From assembly GCA_026874595.1 (NCBI GenBank), contig CM049306.1, forward strand, positions 7,375,519-7,439,518: 64,000 nt of DNA, read 5' to 3'. The number at the start of each line of letters is the position of its first letter. The stretch's first letter is position 1. The DNA comes from Sipunculus nudus (lineage: Eukaryota; Annelida; Sipuncula; Golfingiida; Sipunculidae). The position numbers and the translations under genes are program-made. The notes under the pieces were generated by a model. The model saw only the letters and a list, made by a program, of their open reading frames with translations, did no database searches and was not told the DNA's origin. Below are positions 50,349-62,014 of this stretch, in pieces.

Positions 50349-51322
50349 TTTTTAGCTCAGCTGACTATAAGTCATATGAGCTAAAGTCGTGGTCCATTGT
50401 CCGCCGTCCGTCCGTCTTGCCGTCTGTCCGTCCGTCCATCCCCCCGTCCGTCCGTAGATGTGGCACGTTTTGAAACTGTAAGACCTAGGAATTCAACATT
50501 CGGCATAATGTTAGATGTCACCAAGATCTCCTACCAAGCCGAAAACTGGGTCTTTGCGACTTCCTTCTTTTGAGAAATTAAGGAAAAACCTCAATTTTTT
50601 TTATTAAAAACCTATTTTCACACTTCAGGACTGCCTAATATCAAAACCACTCATCTGTTTTTCCTCATATTAACCATAAATATTCCTCTATGTAGGTGGT
50701 ATATACATATAAGTCTGTTAAGTATAATTTCTTTAAGTTATGGGCCCGAACATAATGGACTTTGTACAAAATCAGGAAAAATATTTACCCACTTAACATG
50801 AAAAATTTTGAAACTAGAGTCTGTTTTCCCAAGTATGTAACTATGTTTAATTAAGATTCAATTAGATCTGACTTTTGTAAATTATTTTCAAGTTATTAGT
50901 ATAAAAATAAAATCAGTACCTTAAATTTTTCCTGACTTTGACCATGGCACTTTTTTTCCTGTAAGTACCATTGATTTAATTTTCACAGCATGTAAACATA
51001 AGTATTTAATTTCTTTAAATCTAAAATTTAATAAATAAAAGCTTGTAAATTAGGCTAACAAGCCAACTAATGATCACTGTAATACAGATCATTTGCTCAC
51101 AAACTGCTCACATGCTTCAGTTTCAACATTAGGAAACACATGGTCAGGTAACAAAATATTATTTGCTACAATTTCTTGCTCATCAATACAAACCAATCAT
51201 ATAAACCAACCATAGCCTATATTACCTCTTCCTATTACACTTTATCTCCATTTGATATTATTTTAGATTTTTACCTTCAGGGTCAACTTCAACTTAGCAC
51301 AATGACCCATGGGTCCCTTGTT
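50349..51322 (+). mobile_element. GCTCAGCTGACT-family element, short complete copy (974 bp)
   Basis: The head TTTTTAGCTCAGCTGACTAT, a GTCCGTCC tract (50399-50455), one 600-bp unit and the tail AATGACCCATGGGTCCCTTGTT give a simple full-length reference copy. It lies 3' of the SLC5 gene. Confidence 0.7.
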
Positions 51323-51712
51323 TTATTCTCAAAAGAAAAGTACCCATGGTGAAAATATATTATAACTGAAATTTTTGCACAATCAAAGAGAAGTTTTAAA
51401 TAAATGGAAAAAGAAAAATGCTATAAGTTATCTCGAGCCAAAATCACAATTTATATGAACTGAACATTACCGATTAAAACATACAACAATAGAACTTTAG
51501 GTAGGCCCTAAACATGACTTATATTATTCCTGTTTTTCATGTTTCATAATTTTCCATGCGGATCTTTAGTGTCTAGAAAGTCTCTCCTCAATATATAACA
51601 TGCAAAGTCGGATGGAGTGGGGCGGGTATTGGTATCCGTCATTTATATAAGTTATATAAACTGCAACAAACCAGTTTTTGAAAACAACGTGGATAAGACA
51701 CGCAAGCATTAA

Positions 51713-51838
51713 ATACCAGAGATATAATATATAATAATTATACCAAATATACCAGAAAAAATATATAATATATTATACCAATATACCAGAAAAAATATAT
51801 AATATATTATACCAAATATACCAGAAAAAATATACGAA
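51713..51838. repeat. 34-36-bp tandem repeat, ~3.5 copies, 3' of the SLC5 gene
   Basis: ATACCAGA starts copies at 51713, 51749, 51783 and 51818, each followed by an A/T stretch ending in TATACCA. It begins 25 bp after the stop codon, so it lies in the likely 3' UTR. Confidence 0.8.
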
Positions 51839-51862
51839 TAATCACATGGACACTGAGGCTCT

Positions 51863-53677
51863 CTAGGCAAGAAAAGAATCTAGTTCTCTATCTCCATCAC
51901 CGACATCGGATGTAGGGGCGTTTATGCTCACATCGTTCTCTGGAGTTCTCTGATCTTTTGAGCATTTAAAACCGTGTTTCCGGAAGGAGAACAGCGCTTC
52001 CTTGTCAACCATCTTGCGTGTTTTTAATCCGCCGGTTAAAGCACTCACCATAACTCCGACAAGGATTGTTGGTATAACGCCCACCAGAACATAATAATCG
52101 TGTGTTATACTATAGAAGTACATAATACCGTGTGGCGATGTCGGGGGTGTCATTTCATATATTACCGTGGTAATATTTGTTTGATTTATAATATCAGGTT
52201 TAATCGTTGTTGCGTTCCACGTTATCGTTTTCGGGCATAAATTTGCACTGACAGGTAACATGGGTTGCAGGGTCTTAGGGACCGTCATGGTACCGACCAC
52301 TAACCAACCAAGTACGGCCAGTCCACTGAAGAGCCCGCTTATAGCTCCTGCTGTGTTAACAAATGGGCAAAAAAGTCCAAGACTGAACACCCCAAGTGCT
52401 GGAGCGACCCCAAGTGTCATAGCAGCATAAGCCATCTGCATTATCATTTTACCCGTTCTCGCGACAGTGAGAGCTAAACTGCCCTGGACCACACCAACCA
52501 CAAATACCAAACAACGAGATATGTCAGTCCCAAGTCTTTCTTTAAGCGGTTTACCACTGACGTTCTTTTTTATTGGCTTTATGAGATCTTCAAGCATTAG
52601 GGCTACAAAGCTGTTTTGAACTGAACTGACGGTGCTAAGAGCTGCGCTGAATATACTGGAAACAAACACGCCGGAAATCCCTGGAATCCCTCGAAATACG
52701 TCCATCACCAGCAGAGGCACAGTCTGGTCACGTGATCGTATTCTCCCAGAAAGCAATGGGTCACAGCCAAAGTAGTAAGTGAACGCCAAAAGTCCTAACC
52801 CTGAAGTCAGGAGCACGATAAGGAGATGCATTATCACCGTCAGTAGAACAGCTGCTCGCGCTTTATTTATTCTACGGATGCTACAAAAGCGCTGAACTGA
52901 GAACTGACTTGTTGCATATATTGCGGTTAGGGTGGGATACGTCCCAAACAGCCATGTCCAGGCGTCGTATCTCTGTGTTAAACTTGGTGTAAAATTTTCT
53001 ATATCAGCACGCCCTCCGATGGATGAAATATTAAACATTTTTCCAAATCCGCCAACGTCTGCTGTCCCTTTAAACAATGTTACAGCGAGCCCTACCAATA
53101 TGATCATGCACTGTAACGTATCCGTCCATAAAACTGTCTTGAAACCACCCAGGGACGTGTAGAATGTACAGAGCAGGGTGGAAAGTCCCACCCCTCCCCA
53201 GTACGGCAGACCAGTAGCTTGATTTATCACGATAGACGGGGCATACAAGGCAACGGAAGACAGAAGTAACATCTGTATCATTGTGATTACAGAACAGATG
53301 GAGCGGACCTTCTTGCTGTAACGACGTTCCAGGTATTCGTTGACGCTGGTCAGTTGCAGACGGTGAAACACCGGCAGGTAAAACAGACATGCCGTAGCAA
53401 GAGCTGCCGTGAAACTTAGCGACCTTAAACAGGAATAAATCCCAAAACCGTAGGTCTCTACCGGCAGGCCAAGAATGGAAATTGCGGAGACCAAACTGAC
53501 AACTAGTGACGCTGATACTGGTAACACGCCCATGTTCCTCCCGCCCAGCAGGTAATCCGTTGTGCTCGATTTCTTCCAGCCCGATACGGCGTAATAGATG
53601 CTGATACCAGCTGAAATCACCAGACTGGTTGTAAATATCAGGTAGTCTGCCCAGTGAAAATGATCCACAGATGCCAT
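51863..53677 (-). CDS. SLC5-family sodium-coupled solute symporter (monocarboxylate/multivitamin type)
   Basis: This is a sodium:solute symporter of the plasma membrane, closest in character to SLC5A8/SLC5A12 (monocarboxylates) and SLC5A6 (vitamins); the substrate is inferred only. It is a single 604-codon exon from ATG 53677-53675 to TAG 51865-51863. It has about 13 hydrophobic segments, the LLGGRNMGVLPVSASLV segment of early TM helices, a GGFKTVLWTDTLQ motif, and FSAALSTVSSVQNSFVALML followed by EDLIKP, the usual TM8 sodium-site region. Potential N-glycosylation sites N488, N498 and N501 sit in the loop before the last helix. The cytoplasmic tail is acidic and ends DSFLA. The ATG is preferred over an upstream in-frame TTG at 53713 because MASVDHFHWADY begins the conserved part. 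Vertebrate paralogues have many introns; this copy has none in the coding region, which suggests intron loss or retroposition. Confidence 0.9.
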   Translation of the reverse strand: MASVDHFHWADYLIFTTSLVISAGISIYYAVSGWKKSSTTDYLLGGRNMGVLPVSASLVVSLVSAISILGLPVETYGFGIYSCLRSLSFTAALATACLFYLPVFHRLQLTSVNEYLERRYSKKVRSICSVITMIQMLLLSSVALYAPSIVINQATGLPYWGGVGLSTLLCTFYTSLGGFKTVLWTDTLQCMIILVGLAVTLFKGTADVGGFGKMFNISSIGGRADIENFTPSLTQRYDAWTWLFGTYPTLTAIYATSQFSVQRFCSIRRINKARAAVLLTVIMHLLIVLLTSGLGLLAFTYYFGCDPLLSGRIRSRDQTVPLLVMDVFRGIPGISGVFVSSIFSAALSTVSSVQNSFVALMLEDLIKPIKKNVSGKPLKERLGTDISRCLVFVVGVVQGSLALTVARTGKMIMQMAYAAMTLGVAPALGVFSLGLFCPFVNTAGAISGLFSGLAVLGWLVVGTMTVPKTLQPMLPVSANLCPKTITWNATTIKPDIINQTNITTVIYEMTPPTSPHGIMYFYSITHDYYVLVGVIPTILVGVMVSALTGGLKTRKMVDKEALFSFRKHGFKCSKDQRTPENDVSINAPTSDVGDGDRELDSFLA

Positions 53678-54040
53678 GGTGTTAAAGGTAACCTTTTCCA
53701 GGGAAAATCTCAATTTGTCTGCAATGAAAATATGGAGCGTTTAAAGCAGTTTCAATCCAAGATTGTGTCAGTACAAGCCTTTACTGACAAAAAAGAAAGC
53801 GCGAGTGGTGTGGTTTTTATTTGAGGTATCATAACAAGTCCTGGCACACTTTAAGTTACCTCTGCACTCCCCTGTGCACACATGAAGACACAACCAGGGC
53901 AAAGCAATGAAAATGAAATATAGCTCACCTTGAGAGTGACCCGCGTTCAAGTTTGTGATTTTCAAGTGCTCAGGAATGTTGGCGTTGTTTGTTCCTGTTG
54001 GATTTGCTTTCACCACTTGCAATCAAAATTACCACGGGTC
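53678..54040 (-). promoter_or_regulatory. 5' UTR with a probable intron and promoter-proximal region of the SLC5 gene
   Basis: On the minus strand, TTTTCATTGCAG ends at 53721 just upstream of the ATG, and a good donor CTCAAG|GTGAGC occurs at 53929/53928. Together they define a 208-nt intron (53928-53721) between an untranslated first exon and the coding exon. The transcription start is not visible, and the upper limit of about 54040 is a guess. An intron confined to the 5' UTR is common in expressed retrogenes. Confidence 0.5.
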
Positions 54041-54431
54041 CCCTGGTTCGATGGGGGAATGACCCGACGGCGTGAATTCCGAATTTCATTTTGCCTTGGA
54101 GCGCGCCGACGCTTGACAAGACGTATATTTATGGCCACCATAGGCTTCAGAGCAAGGTGTTTTAAGGTTTTAAAAAAGCCTGAGTTTCAGTTTTACCGGT
54201 CAGAGGATTAATCAGTTTAATCAGATTAATCAGATATTTGTTCCACTGCAGGCTGCTGGTGTGACGTTCTTTTTTCAAAGGAGATCAGGTCTGGCTCATT
54301 TCTTTTCAACCTCTATTGAACCTCCATCTTTCAAGATCTATTGAACAAAGAATACACCCTGCAATAATTCATGCACACCATCTGGCAATCTCCTACGCTC
54401 TTTTGTGACATATGAATAGACTTTTACAGAT

Positions 54432-57400
54432 TATTAGCGAACCTGTGAGCTTATGCGATGGTTTGGCGTCGTCCGGCGTCCGTCGTCTGTCGTCTGTACG
54501 TTAACCCATACTATCTTGAAAACGGCAAGAGTTAGCATCACGAAATTTTATGCAAAAAATGGTCATCTATTAAACTCTATCGGATTTTGCTTATTTTTTG
54601 GCTAACTGCATTTTCTTAGATTTTATAGGGAAAAAGCTAACTGCATTTTCTTAGATTTTATAGGAAAAAAGCTCCGAAACTGTTCAACCAAATTGTCCAA
54701 TATTTCACAGAAATGACCCCTGGAACAATCCCTCTCAAGTTTGTTCGAATGGTTTAAGTTCGGAGACTTTTGGCTGAGTTACAGCTAGGTGAACTTAGTC
54801 ATCTGTCCAAATAAGCATACTAAAATTACAATCTTAGAAACGGCTGGAGCTATCATCACCAAATTTTGTGCCAATGTTGGTCACATGAGTCATATCGGAA
54901 ATTGAGGTATTGGTGGCGCCACCTGCATCGGCCTTTTTTGTTACGGGGGTCATCAGTGCCCGTATCATACTGACAGCTACAAAAAACTTCTTCTCTGAAA
55001 CCATATTGCGAAATTGTTTAATGTTGCACAGAAATGATCCTAGGGTAGTGCTTTCTGATATTTGTGCAAATGGTTTCAGTTCAGTTGGCTGAGTTATGGG
55101 AAGCTGAATTTAGTCATATGCCATAACAGCCCATTTTAGCTCAGTGGCTACAAAGATCTTCTCAAAAACCACTGGGCCAAATTCCTAAATTTCACACATT
55201 AATTATCCTTAGATGTTGATTATTCAAGTTTGTTCAAATGGTTTTGGTTCAGTGATTTGGGCTGAGTTATGGGAAGCTTAACTTAGCCATTTTGCTTTAT
55301 TTTCCCATATGAGTTATAAACCTGCAAAACGTTTTTTGACTGATGCCACTGAGGCCAATTTGTTTAATATTTTACAAGAATAATCCCCTAAATAGTTCTT
55401 ATAATAATTGTCTTTTATGGTTTCAAAAATGAATTTTGGTTGAATTATAAAGATTGAATTGAGCCATTTTACCATATATGTTAGCTGTGTGAAGCAGATA
55501 CATCTAGCCTGGAACCAGTTTATCAGCATCCATTACATCATGCCTCCAGAAATTTAGATTTCAGGTTATATTTGGTTAATATTGACAAAAATGTTGTTTA
55601 AAAAATGTAGATTTATGATTTTAGATATTCCTCATACCAGGCAATGTTTACAATCACAGGTATACGTTAACCCATACTATTTCGAAAACGACTGGAGCTA
55701 GCATCATGAAATTTAATGCAAAAAATTAGCCATCTGAAAAAACCTGCAACAAGCTAAAAAACTTTAAAAATCTTCTCCTCCGAAACGGTAAAGCCAATTT
55801 GTTCAATATTTCACAGAAATAATCTTTTATACCATCTCTCTCAGGTTTGTTCAAATGGTTCAAGTTCGGTGAATTTTGGCCGAATTACAGGAAGTTGAAC
55901 CTAGTCATCTGTCAGAAAAAGCATACTAAAATGACAATCTCAGAAACGGCCAGAGCTATCGTCACCAAATTTTATGCCAGTGTTGGTTACATGAGTCATA
56001 TATTCAGGTATTGGTGGCGCCACCTCCATTGACCTTTTTTTGTACGGGGGTCATTGGTCATCTGTATATTAACCCATAATTTCTCAGGAATATCAGGAGC
56101 TACCATCTCCAGATTTTATGCAATAATCTGTCACATATCAAATGTTGTGGGATTCAGCTTATTTTTTTTTGCTATCTGCATTTACTTAGATTTTATAGGG
56201 AAAAAGCTGAAAAACCTTTCAAAGTCTTCTTGTAAACGGTCCAGCCAAATTGTTCAATATTTTACAGAAATGATCCCAGAGGCAAGCCCTCTCAAGTTTG
56301 TTCAAATGGTTTGCTTTTAGTGAAATTTAGTGAAGTTAAACGAATTTGAACAGTTATTTGGCCAAGTAAGCATACTGACATAGTTATCTCAGAAATGACA
56401 GAAGCTAGCATTACCAAGTATTGTGCAAATGTTGGTCACATGACTCATATTTGAAGTTGCAGATTTTGTGGTGCCACCTACATTGACCTGTTTTTTATGG
56501 GCAAAAACCTCATAATTTTCCCCTCTTTCAGCTTAAAATGTTTATGATGAAACTGCCAAGTTGAATCGTTCAATTTTTCAAAAGAATTATCCTAGGACAT
56601 GGTTCTTTCAATCATATCAGAAAAGCTTAAGTTGGTCTTATGGCCATTATTATGTCTAATTCAAACTGAGGACTGCAAAACTGTTCTTCTACAAAATTAT
56701 TATTTCAATTATAACTTCTGAGACATGGCACAAAAATTATTCTTAGGTGGCCTTTGTTCAAGTTTACTTAAATGATTTTTGGTAGAATTATTGGACCTTT
56801 AACAATGAAAGAACTGCATCTTTTATTATTCTAGATATTTTGATAAAAATTTTATGAATGTTTCAGCTTGAAAAAAGCATTTTAGCCAAAGTCTTTAAGT
56901 ATGTGTAAACAGATTTGCCAACAGGCCAAGATTGTGATTTTATATTTAAATAGGTTAAGAAACTGTCAACTGTTTCAGATTTGGCAATAGATCAAGGGTT
57001 CATTCAGTGCAGCCAGATATAGGTCAAGAATTCAATCAGTGCAGCCAAGCACAAGGCATGTGATCCCCTCATGGGTGACATGTGAACACCTCATGGGCAC
57101 CATGTGATCACCTCATGGGTGCCATGCCCCTCAGGGCTGCATGTGGAGCCAATCTATTTATAGCTTTGGCAGACTGCCAACTGTATCAGATTAGACAACA
57201 GGTCAAGAGTTCACTCAGTGCAGCCAGGTACAGGTCAAAAGTTTTACCCAGTCTAGCCAGGTGCAGGTCATGAGTTCACTCAGTGCAATAGCCTGAGCCA
57301 GCAAATTTGTCACAGTTCACTCGGGGCAGCTGCCTTTCTCACCTAAGCGTGGTCAGCCCAATGCATCAGACTCAAGGTAAGTTTGATGTATTGGGCCAAA

Positions 57401-58083
57401 ATAAAAAAAGGTATGGTTCTCAGGCACTTTTTTCAGAAATTACTGCGGGCGGTCGGTTTTTTTATTTTATTTTTAATTTTTTGCTAGGTTTCGATAAAAA
57501 TATCAAATGAGAAGGGAAAACATGATAATAACATTTATTTTGCTAAACAAGTAAATGCACTACATAACAAAGAAAATTGTATGATTGAATCTTCTTGAAA
57601 GAAATGTATGAGCGGCTGCAGCTCAAAATTGGTAAGTTTCTATTGAAAATCAAAATAAATTTTTTTTATGCGGGGGTTTAAAATTGATGCGGGCGGTGCC
57701 TGAGAACCATACCTTTTATTTTTTTTGGGCTTTGGCCTGATATTTTGACCTGTCTATGTGTCTTTGATGGCTTTCTCGTTCACAAGACAGGTGTCACCAC
57801 CTACAATGACTTTTGCACAGTGTGTGACTTTTGTGCCTGCTTATTTCTATGGAGGAGTTTAATATATCATCCTGAAATTGGGCATATTTATACCTATCGA
57901 ATAGCTTTGTCGTATACAAGACTGGTTGTGCCACCTACAATAATTTTTGCACAGTGTGTGTCCCTGCTTATTTCTCAGGAGAGGTTTGATTTATCAGTCT
58001 GAACTTGGGCATATGTAAATATCTCTGATAGCTTCGTTGTATAGCTTCGTTGTATACAAGACTGGTGGTGCCAGCTGCAATCA
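54432..58083 (+). mobile_element. Long GCGAACCTGTGAGCTTATGCG-headed repeat copy
   Basis: The head TTAGCGAACCTGTGAGCTTA and GTCCGGCGTCCGTCGTC are followed by imperfect units containing CAAATTGTCCAATATTTCAC and GGTGGCGCCACC (54912 and 56013). Then come GTCAAGAGTTCACTCAGTGC copies near 57000-57290 and a G/T-rich insertion (57400-57720). No gene is supported. Confidence 0.5.
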
Positions 58084-59500
58084 TTTTTAGCTCAGCTGAC
58101 TGTAAGTCAACGGAGGTATAGGAATGGTGCTTTGTCCGTCGTCCGTCCAGCCGTCCGGCCGTCGGTTAGCAGGGCACAAATCGTAACAGCTGGTCCTAGA
58201 AACTTCAAAGTGAATATCCAGGGAGGTCAATAAAAAATCTCCTTGGAAACCTGAAATTAAGACACTGCGACCTATATCCTTCGAGCTGTTGGGCTTGAAA
58301 GTACCCCCCAGAATAGTTAAAAATTTGATACAAAACCTCCAATATCTTGATAATTAATGCATGGTTTGTCATGAATCTTGCCTTGAATATTGACCATGAA
58401 TAGTTTTGTCAGTTCCTGAAACGTAGTGGCGCCACCTGTATTTTTTCCTATTTTAACGAATATTTTTCTATTTATTTACTATAAAATGACAACAATCATG
58501 TCAGTTTCTCAGCTGTGATTACATCTGATGTCCCAAAGCCTGGTTTGTTTATTGATCACAAGTGGATGCCTTATACTAATCACCCTGTCTGTCTGTCTGT
58601 CTGTCTGTTTGTATGTCTGTCTGTCTGTCAATCCATCCATCCACACAAATTTGTTTCCAGACGAAAACTTCAGGTTGGATTGGCAGATGGATTTCAAACT
58701 TGACTTACACATGGCCCACCACTAAAGCAAGAACCTATATGATTTTGGGGTTATGAGGTCAGTGGTCAAGGTCACAGGACTCACTTTTTAAAAAAGATTA
58801 TGGCTGCATTTTAAGCCAAGCTTTTCATCCCAAACTTTCCATCTTGCGCATTTAGCTGACTTGCCAGTATGGGGAGAGCATAAATTAATTTGGGGTCACA
58901 AGGTCAAAGGTCAAGGTCACAGGGGACATCTGTTCACAAATTAGTTTCCAGGTGATAACTCTACTTTAGTTTGACATATTGGTTTCAAACTTAATTATAA
59001 ATGGCCCACTACTAAAGTAAGAACCATGTCGATTTTGGGGCCCAACGGTCAAAGGTCATGGTCACAGGGCCCATTTCTTTAAAAGGAATGTGTATGCATT
59101 TGAAGCCAAACTTTCCATCTTCAAGATAATGCTAACCTGCCACTAGGGGAAGATTCTGTTTGATTTTTGGGTCATAGGTCAAAGGTCAAGGTCACAGGGC
59201 CTATCTATTCACAAATTAGTTTATGGATGATAATTCTGCTTTGGATAGACAGACTGGCTTCAAACTTGATTTAATAATGACCAACCACATAAGTAAATAT
59301 ATTTTGATTTTCAGGGTCCAGCGATCTAAGTTGAATGTCACAGAAGCCACATCTTAAAACAAAATTGTGGATGCACTGTAAATCAAACTTTTCATCCTGA
59401 ACTTTCTAACGTTCACACATGGCTTACTTGCCCAAAGTAAATAAACCTGTAGAATTTGAGGTTATCTGGTCAGAGGTCAAATGTAAGGCCAGACATGCTA
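58084..59500 (+). mobile_element. Composite repeat copy with AGGTCA-rich units
   Basis: The head TTTTTAGCTCAGCTGACTGT and one unit to about 58500 are followed by a (GTCT)n tract (58588-58630). Four units of about 130-180 bp follow, each holding GTCAAAGGTCAAGGTCACAGG-like sequence. No coding region is seen. Confidence 0.55.
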
Positions 59501-61937
59501 AATCCCTCACTGAAAGCAAGCGTTATTCATAGGAACAAAAGTCCTTAATAGTGTTTGAATTTGAGTGACCACGATGTACGCATTCCGGTCATTGTGCAAG
59601 TCGGTAATAACGGAAAAATCACTCAAAATTATATGTACATTAAAAATTATTTATTCTCATATATCGCCTATGTCACTGCGGGGATAGTAACCTCTAAAAT
59701 TATGGCACAGTATTGTACAAAACGCGGTTCAAGAGAACATTGCGAACAAACGTAGACCGAATTCCTTTTATAAGTATTAGATAATCCCCCTCCCTGCATT
59801 TCGGTCTTGTGATCTTGTTGCATAAAGTTGAACTGGTCATAAGAAGTATCACTAGATGATCACATCGCACATTCATACATCTAGAAACAGTAATAACACC
59901 AAGCAAGCACGTGCATAATTTTCTGCCGCTCCTCGGATATTACACCCAGAAAATAGACCAACAGGTTTGACAGAATAATAAATATGTTTGACCGGCAAAT
60001 ACTTTATGTTGGTCATATTTGTATCCGCCAAAACAGAGGTTTGCGGATACTATGTTTTCACGGGGGTTCCCACGTCGCCGCCGCGTTCTTTCCGGAGAAC
60101 TCCTCTGAAACCCCTTGTGTCGGTCTTTCCGAAACCCGGCATAGTTATTCCAGGGTTGTTCTCAAAAAAAGTGAGTGGTGGGCGGGTTTTCGGCGCCCTT
60201 CACAGGGGGGGGGGGGGGGTCCTCCCCCGGGAAAATTTGAAAATTTAATTGCTCTATACGTGATTTCCCGGTATCTGGAGCACCTATGCCAAGGCTTAAT
60301 CTTTGGCTTTTTCTTGTTAAAAAAAAAAAAAAAGAAAAAAAAAAAGAAAAAAGAGATCGCATATCAATAAGGCCACTGAGTTTCTGTCGCGTAAGTCGCT
60401 TAACTGATACTGATGCATTCATGCTGGGAGTGAAACAGTCGATGTGTTTTGCCTGTCACGCGGAATGTTAGAAGTTGCCTATTTGTCCATTCAAACAGTT
60501 ATTGTTATGATTCAAAGCAGGTTATCCCTAAATAAATGCTTTTTTCAATGAGAAAAACTTACTTTACGTACGAAATGGCTGCGAAAGTAACTGTTTCATG
60601 AAAAAAAAGCCTTCAAATGCTTCATATACCATTTGCCAGGATGGTTTGTGATACAGACAAAGAGTGCCGGCACCGGTTGAAATTACATGCTTTTAAAGAG
60701 TCCCTTCAGACTTGAACATTGGTTAATTCCAAAGAATTAGATCCTTAATGTGTGAGATAATTTTGACGGTCATCTGGGAATCATAATGCCTCCAGTTATA
60801 TATACTGTCAAATGTGTACGTATAGAAGGAAGAAGATAAATGCCGACTGGCGGCGGTGGAGACACTAACGGCCCGAGAATACATTATCCTTGTGTCTGGG
60901 CCACACATACCGGGCCCGGGTGTTCGGCCGTGGAGCCAGATATATTCGCTATAGTCAACGGGCGTAAAAAAGCTTGAATGATAGTATGACTGTATTTTAG
61001 TATTAAATTGTACTAGTTGTTAGGATCTTCCAGGGAAAATGTATTTGTAAAACATAAAGACGTGCTATACTGTATACATATTGCTGAATGAACTTTTTAA
61101 AATTAATCTGTATGCAACTTGCTTGAAGTTGAACCTCCATGAAGGATGGGGTAATAAGGTATTTTCGACAAGCAGAAAAGGTATATTTTAACCAAGTGTT
61201 CATTACGAGAACAAAAAAAAAAAATAAAAAACGGAAACCCGGGTACCTATACGACAGTTTATCCAAGAACCAAGCCTATATTATAATGCCGTATACGCTT
61301 ATGCCTCCTACATGTAAAGGTCACGTAATCTACTTAATAATGTCGGTCATAACCGGCAAAAAAAGGTACTGAAAAACAACCGGCTAAAAAAATCGGTGCA
61401 GTACTGAAGAACAATTTACTCCCCTCAACCGGACAACACATCCACTTGCCTATAATTTACAGAAAGCAATACAATTTTTTCAAAAGGAAATATATGCTTA
61501 CATTGAAGTGACATTTGTAGTTATGTTTTCAATATTACATTCATGTTACACTGGCTTTTATTGAAAACATATTTCAATTATAACACGCTCTGTGAATGTT
61601 CACTTCAGGTGTGCAAATGTTTATTCATAGTACATATCCAAGTATAGTTTTCAACCATTTCGCGTGCGCAGTCTAAGGTGGGATATAAATCAACTGAAAC
61701 GATTAACTGTCTGTTTCTGGACCATTTACTATTAAATAAAAACTTTTTTTTATTTTTGTCTTCGAATAAGCGCTCAAATGACAGTTTTTTTCCACCGTTA
61801 TAGACTAACATTATTATTCTGATTTGTTGATTTTGAAGAGTGACATATTAATGTGCGAATCCGAAAAGACCAGTACATATTACCGTCCTGTATTAACAAT
61901 AGAGAGATATCTTGTGTGCTCAGACTGGTTCTTCTTT
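59501..61937. other. Intergenic DNA
   Basis: It holds the Helitron-like fragment at 60019, an A-rich tract at 60319-60352, and a CpG-richer patch at 60840-60970 that could be a promoter or exon but has no recognisable coding. The rest is featureless. Confidence 0.4.
60019..60250 (+). mobile_element. 5' fragment of the Helitron-like family of 32662
   Basis: GTATCCGCCAAAACAGAGG...TTTGCGGATAC at 60021-60050 and the following GTCGCCGCC and GGAGAACTCCTC sequence match the start of the 32662 element. No CTAG end follows; G-rich and then A-rich runs (60207-60352) replace it. Confidence 0.55.
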
Positions 61938-61990
61938 ACAAACAGGCGACTGATGCTGAGCCGTTATTTCAGCTTCAGTCGCCTGTTTGT
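61938..61990. repeat. 22-bp-arm inverted repeat next to the hAT pseudogene
   Basis: Arms 61938-61959 and 61969-61990 pair at 21 of 22 positions around a 9-nt loop (core ACAAACAGGCGACTGA). It lies 25 bp past the 3' end of the hAT reading frame. It may be a subterminal hairpin of that element. Confidence 0.7.
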
Positions 61991-62014
61991 GCGTGTTGCC
62001 CATAACTCCACCGC

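Noticed and set aside
53678-53713. Twelve-codon N-terminal extension of the SLC5 frame
   Set aside because: It would start at TTG, and the sequence downstream of a splice acceptor is more likely 5' UTR; the conserved protein starts at the ATG at 53677.
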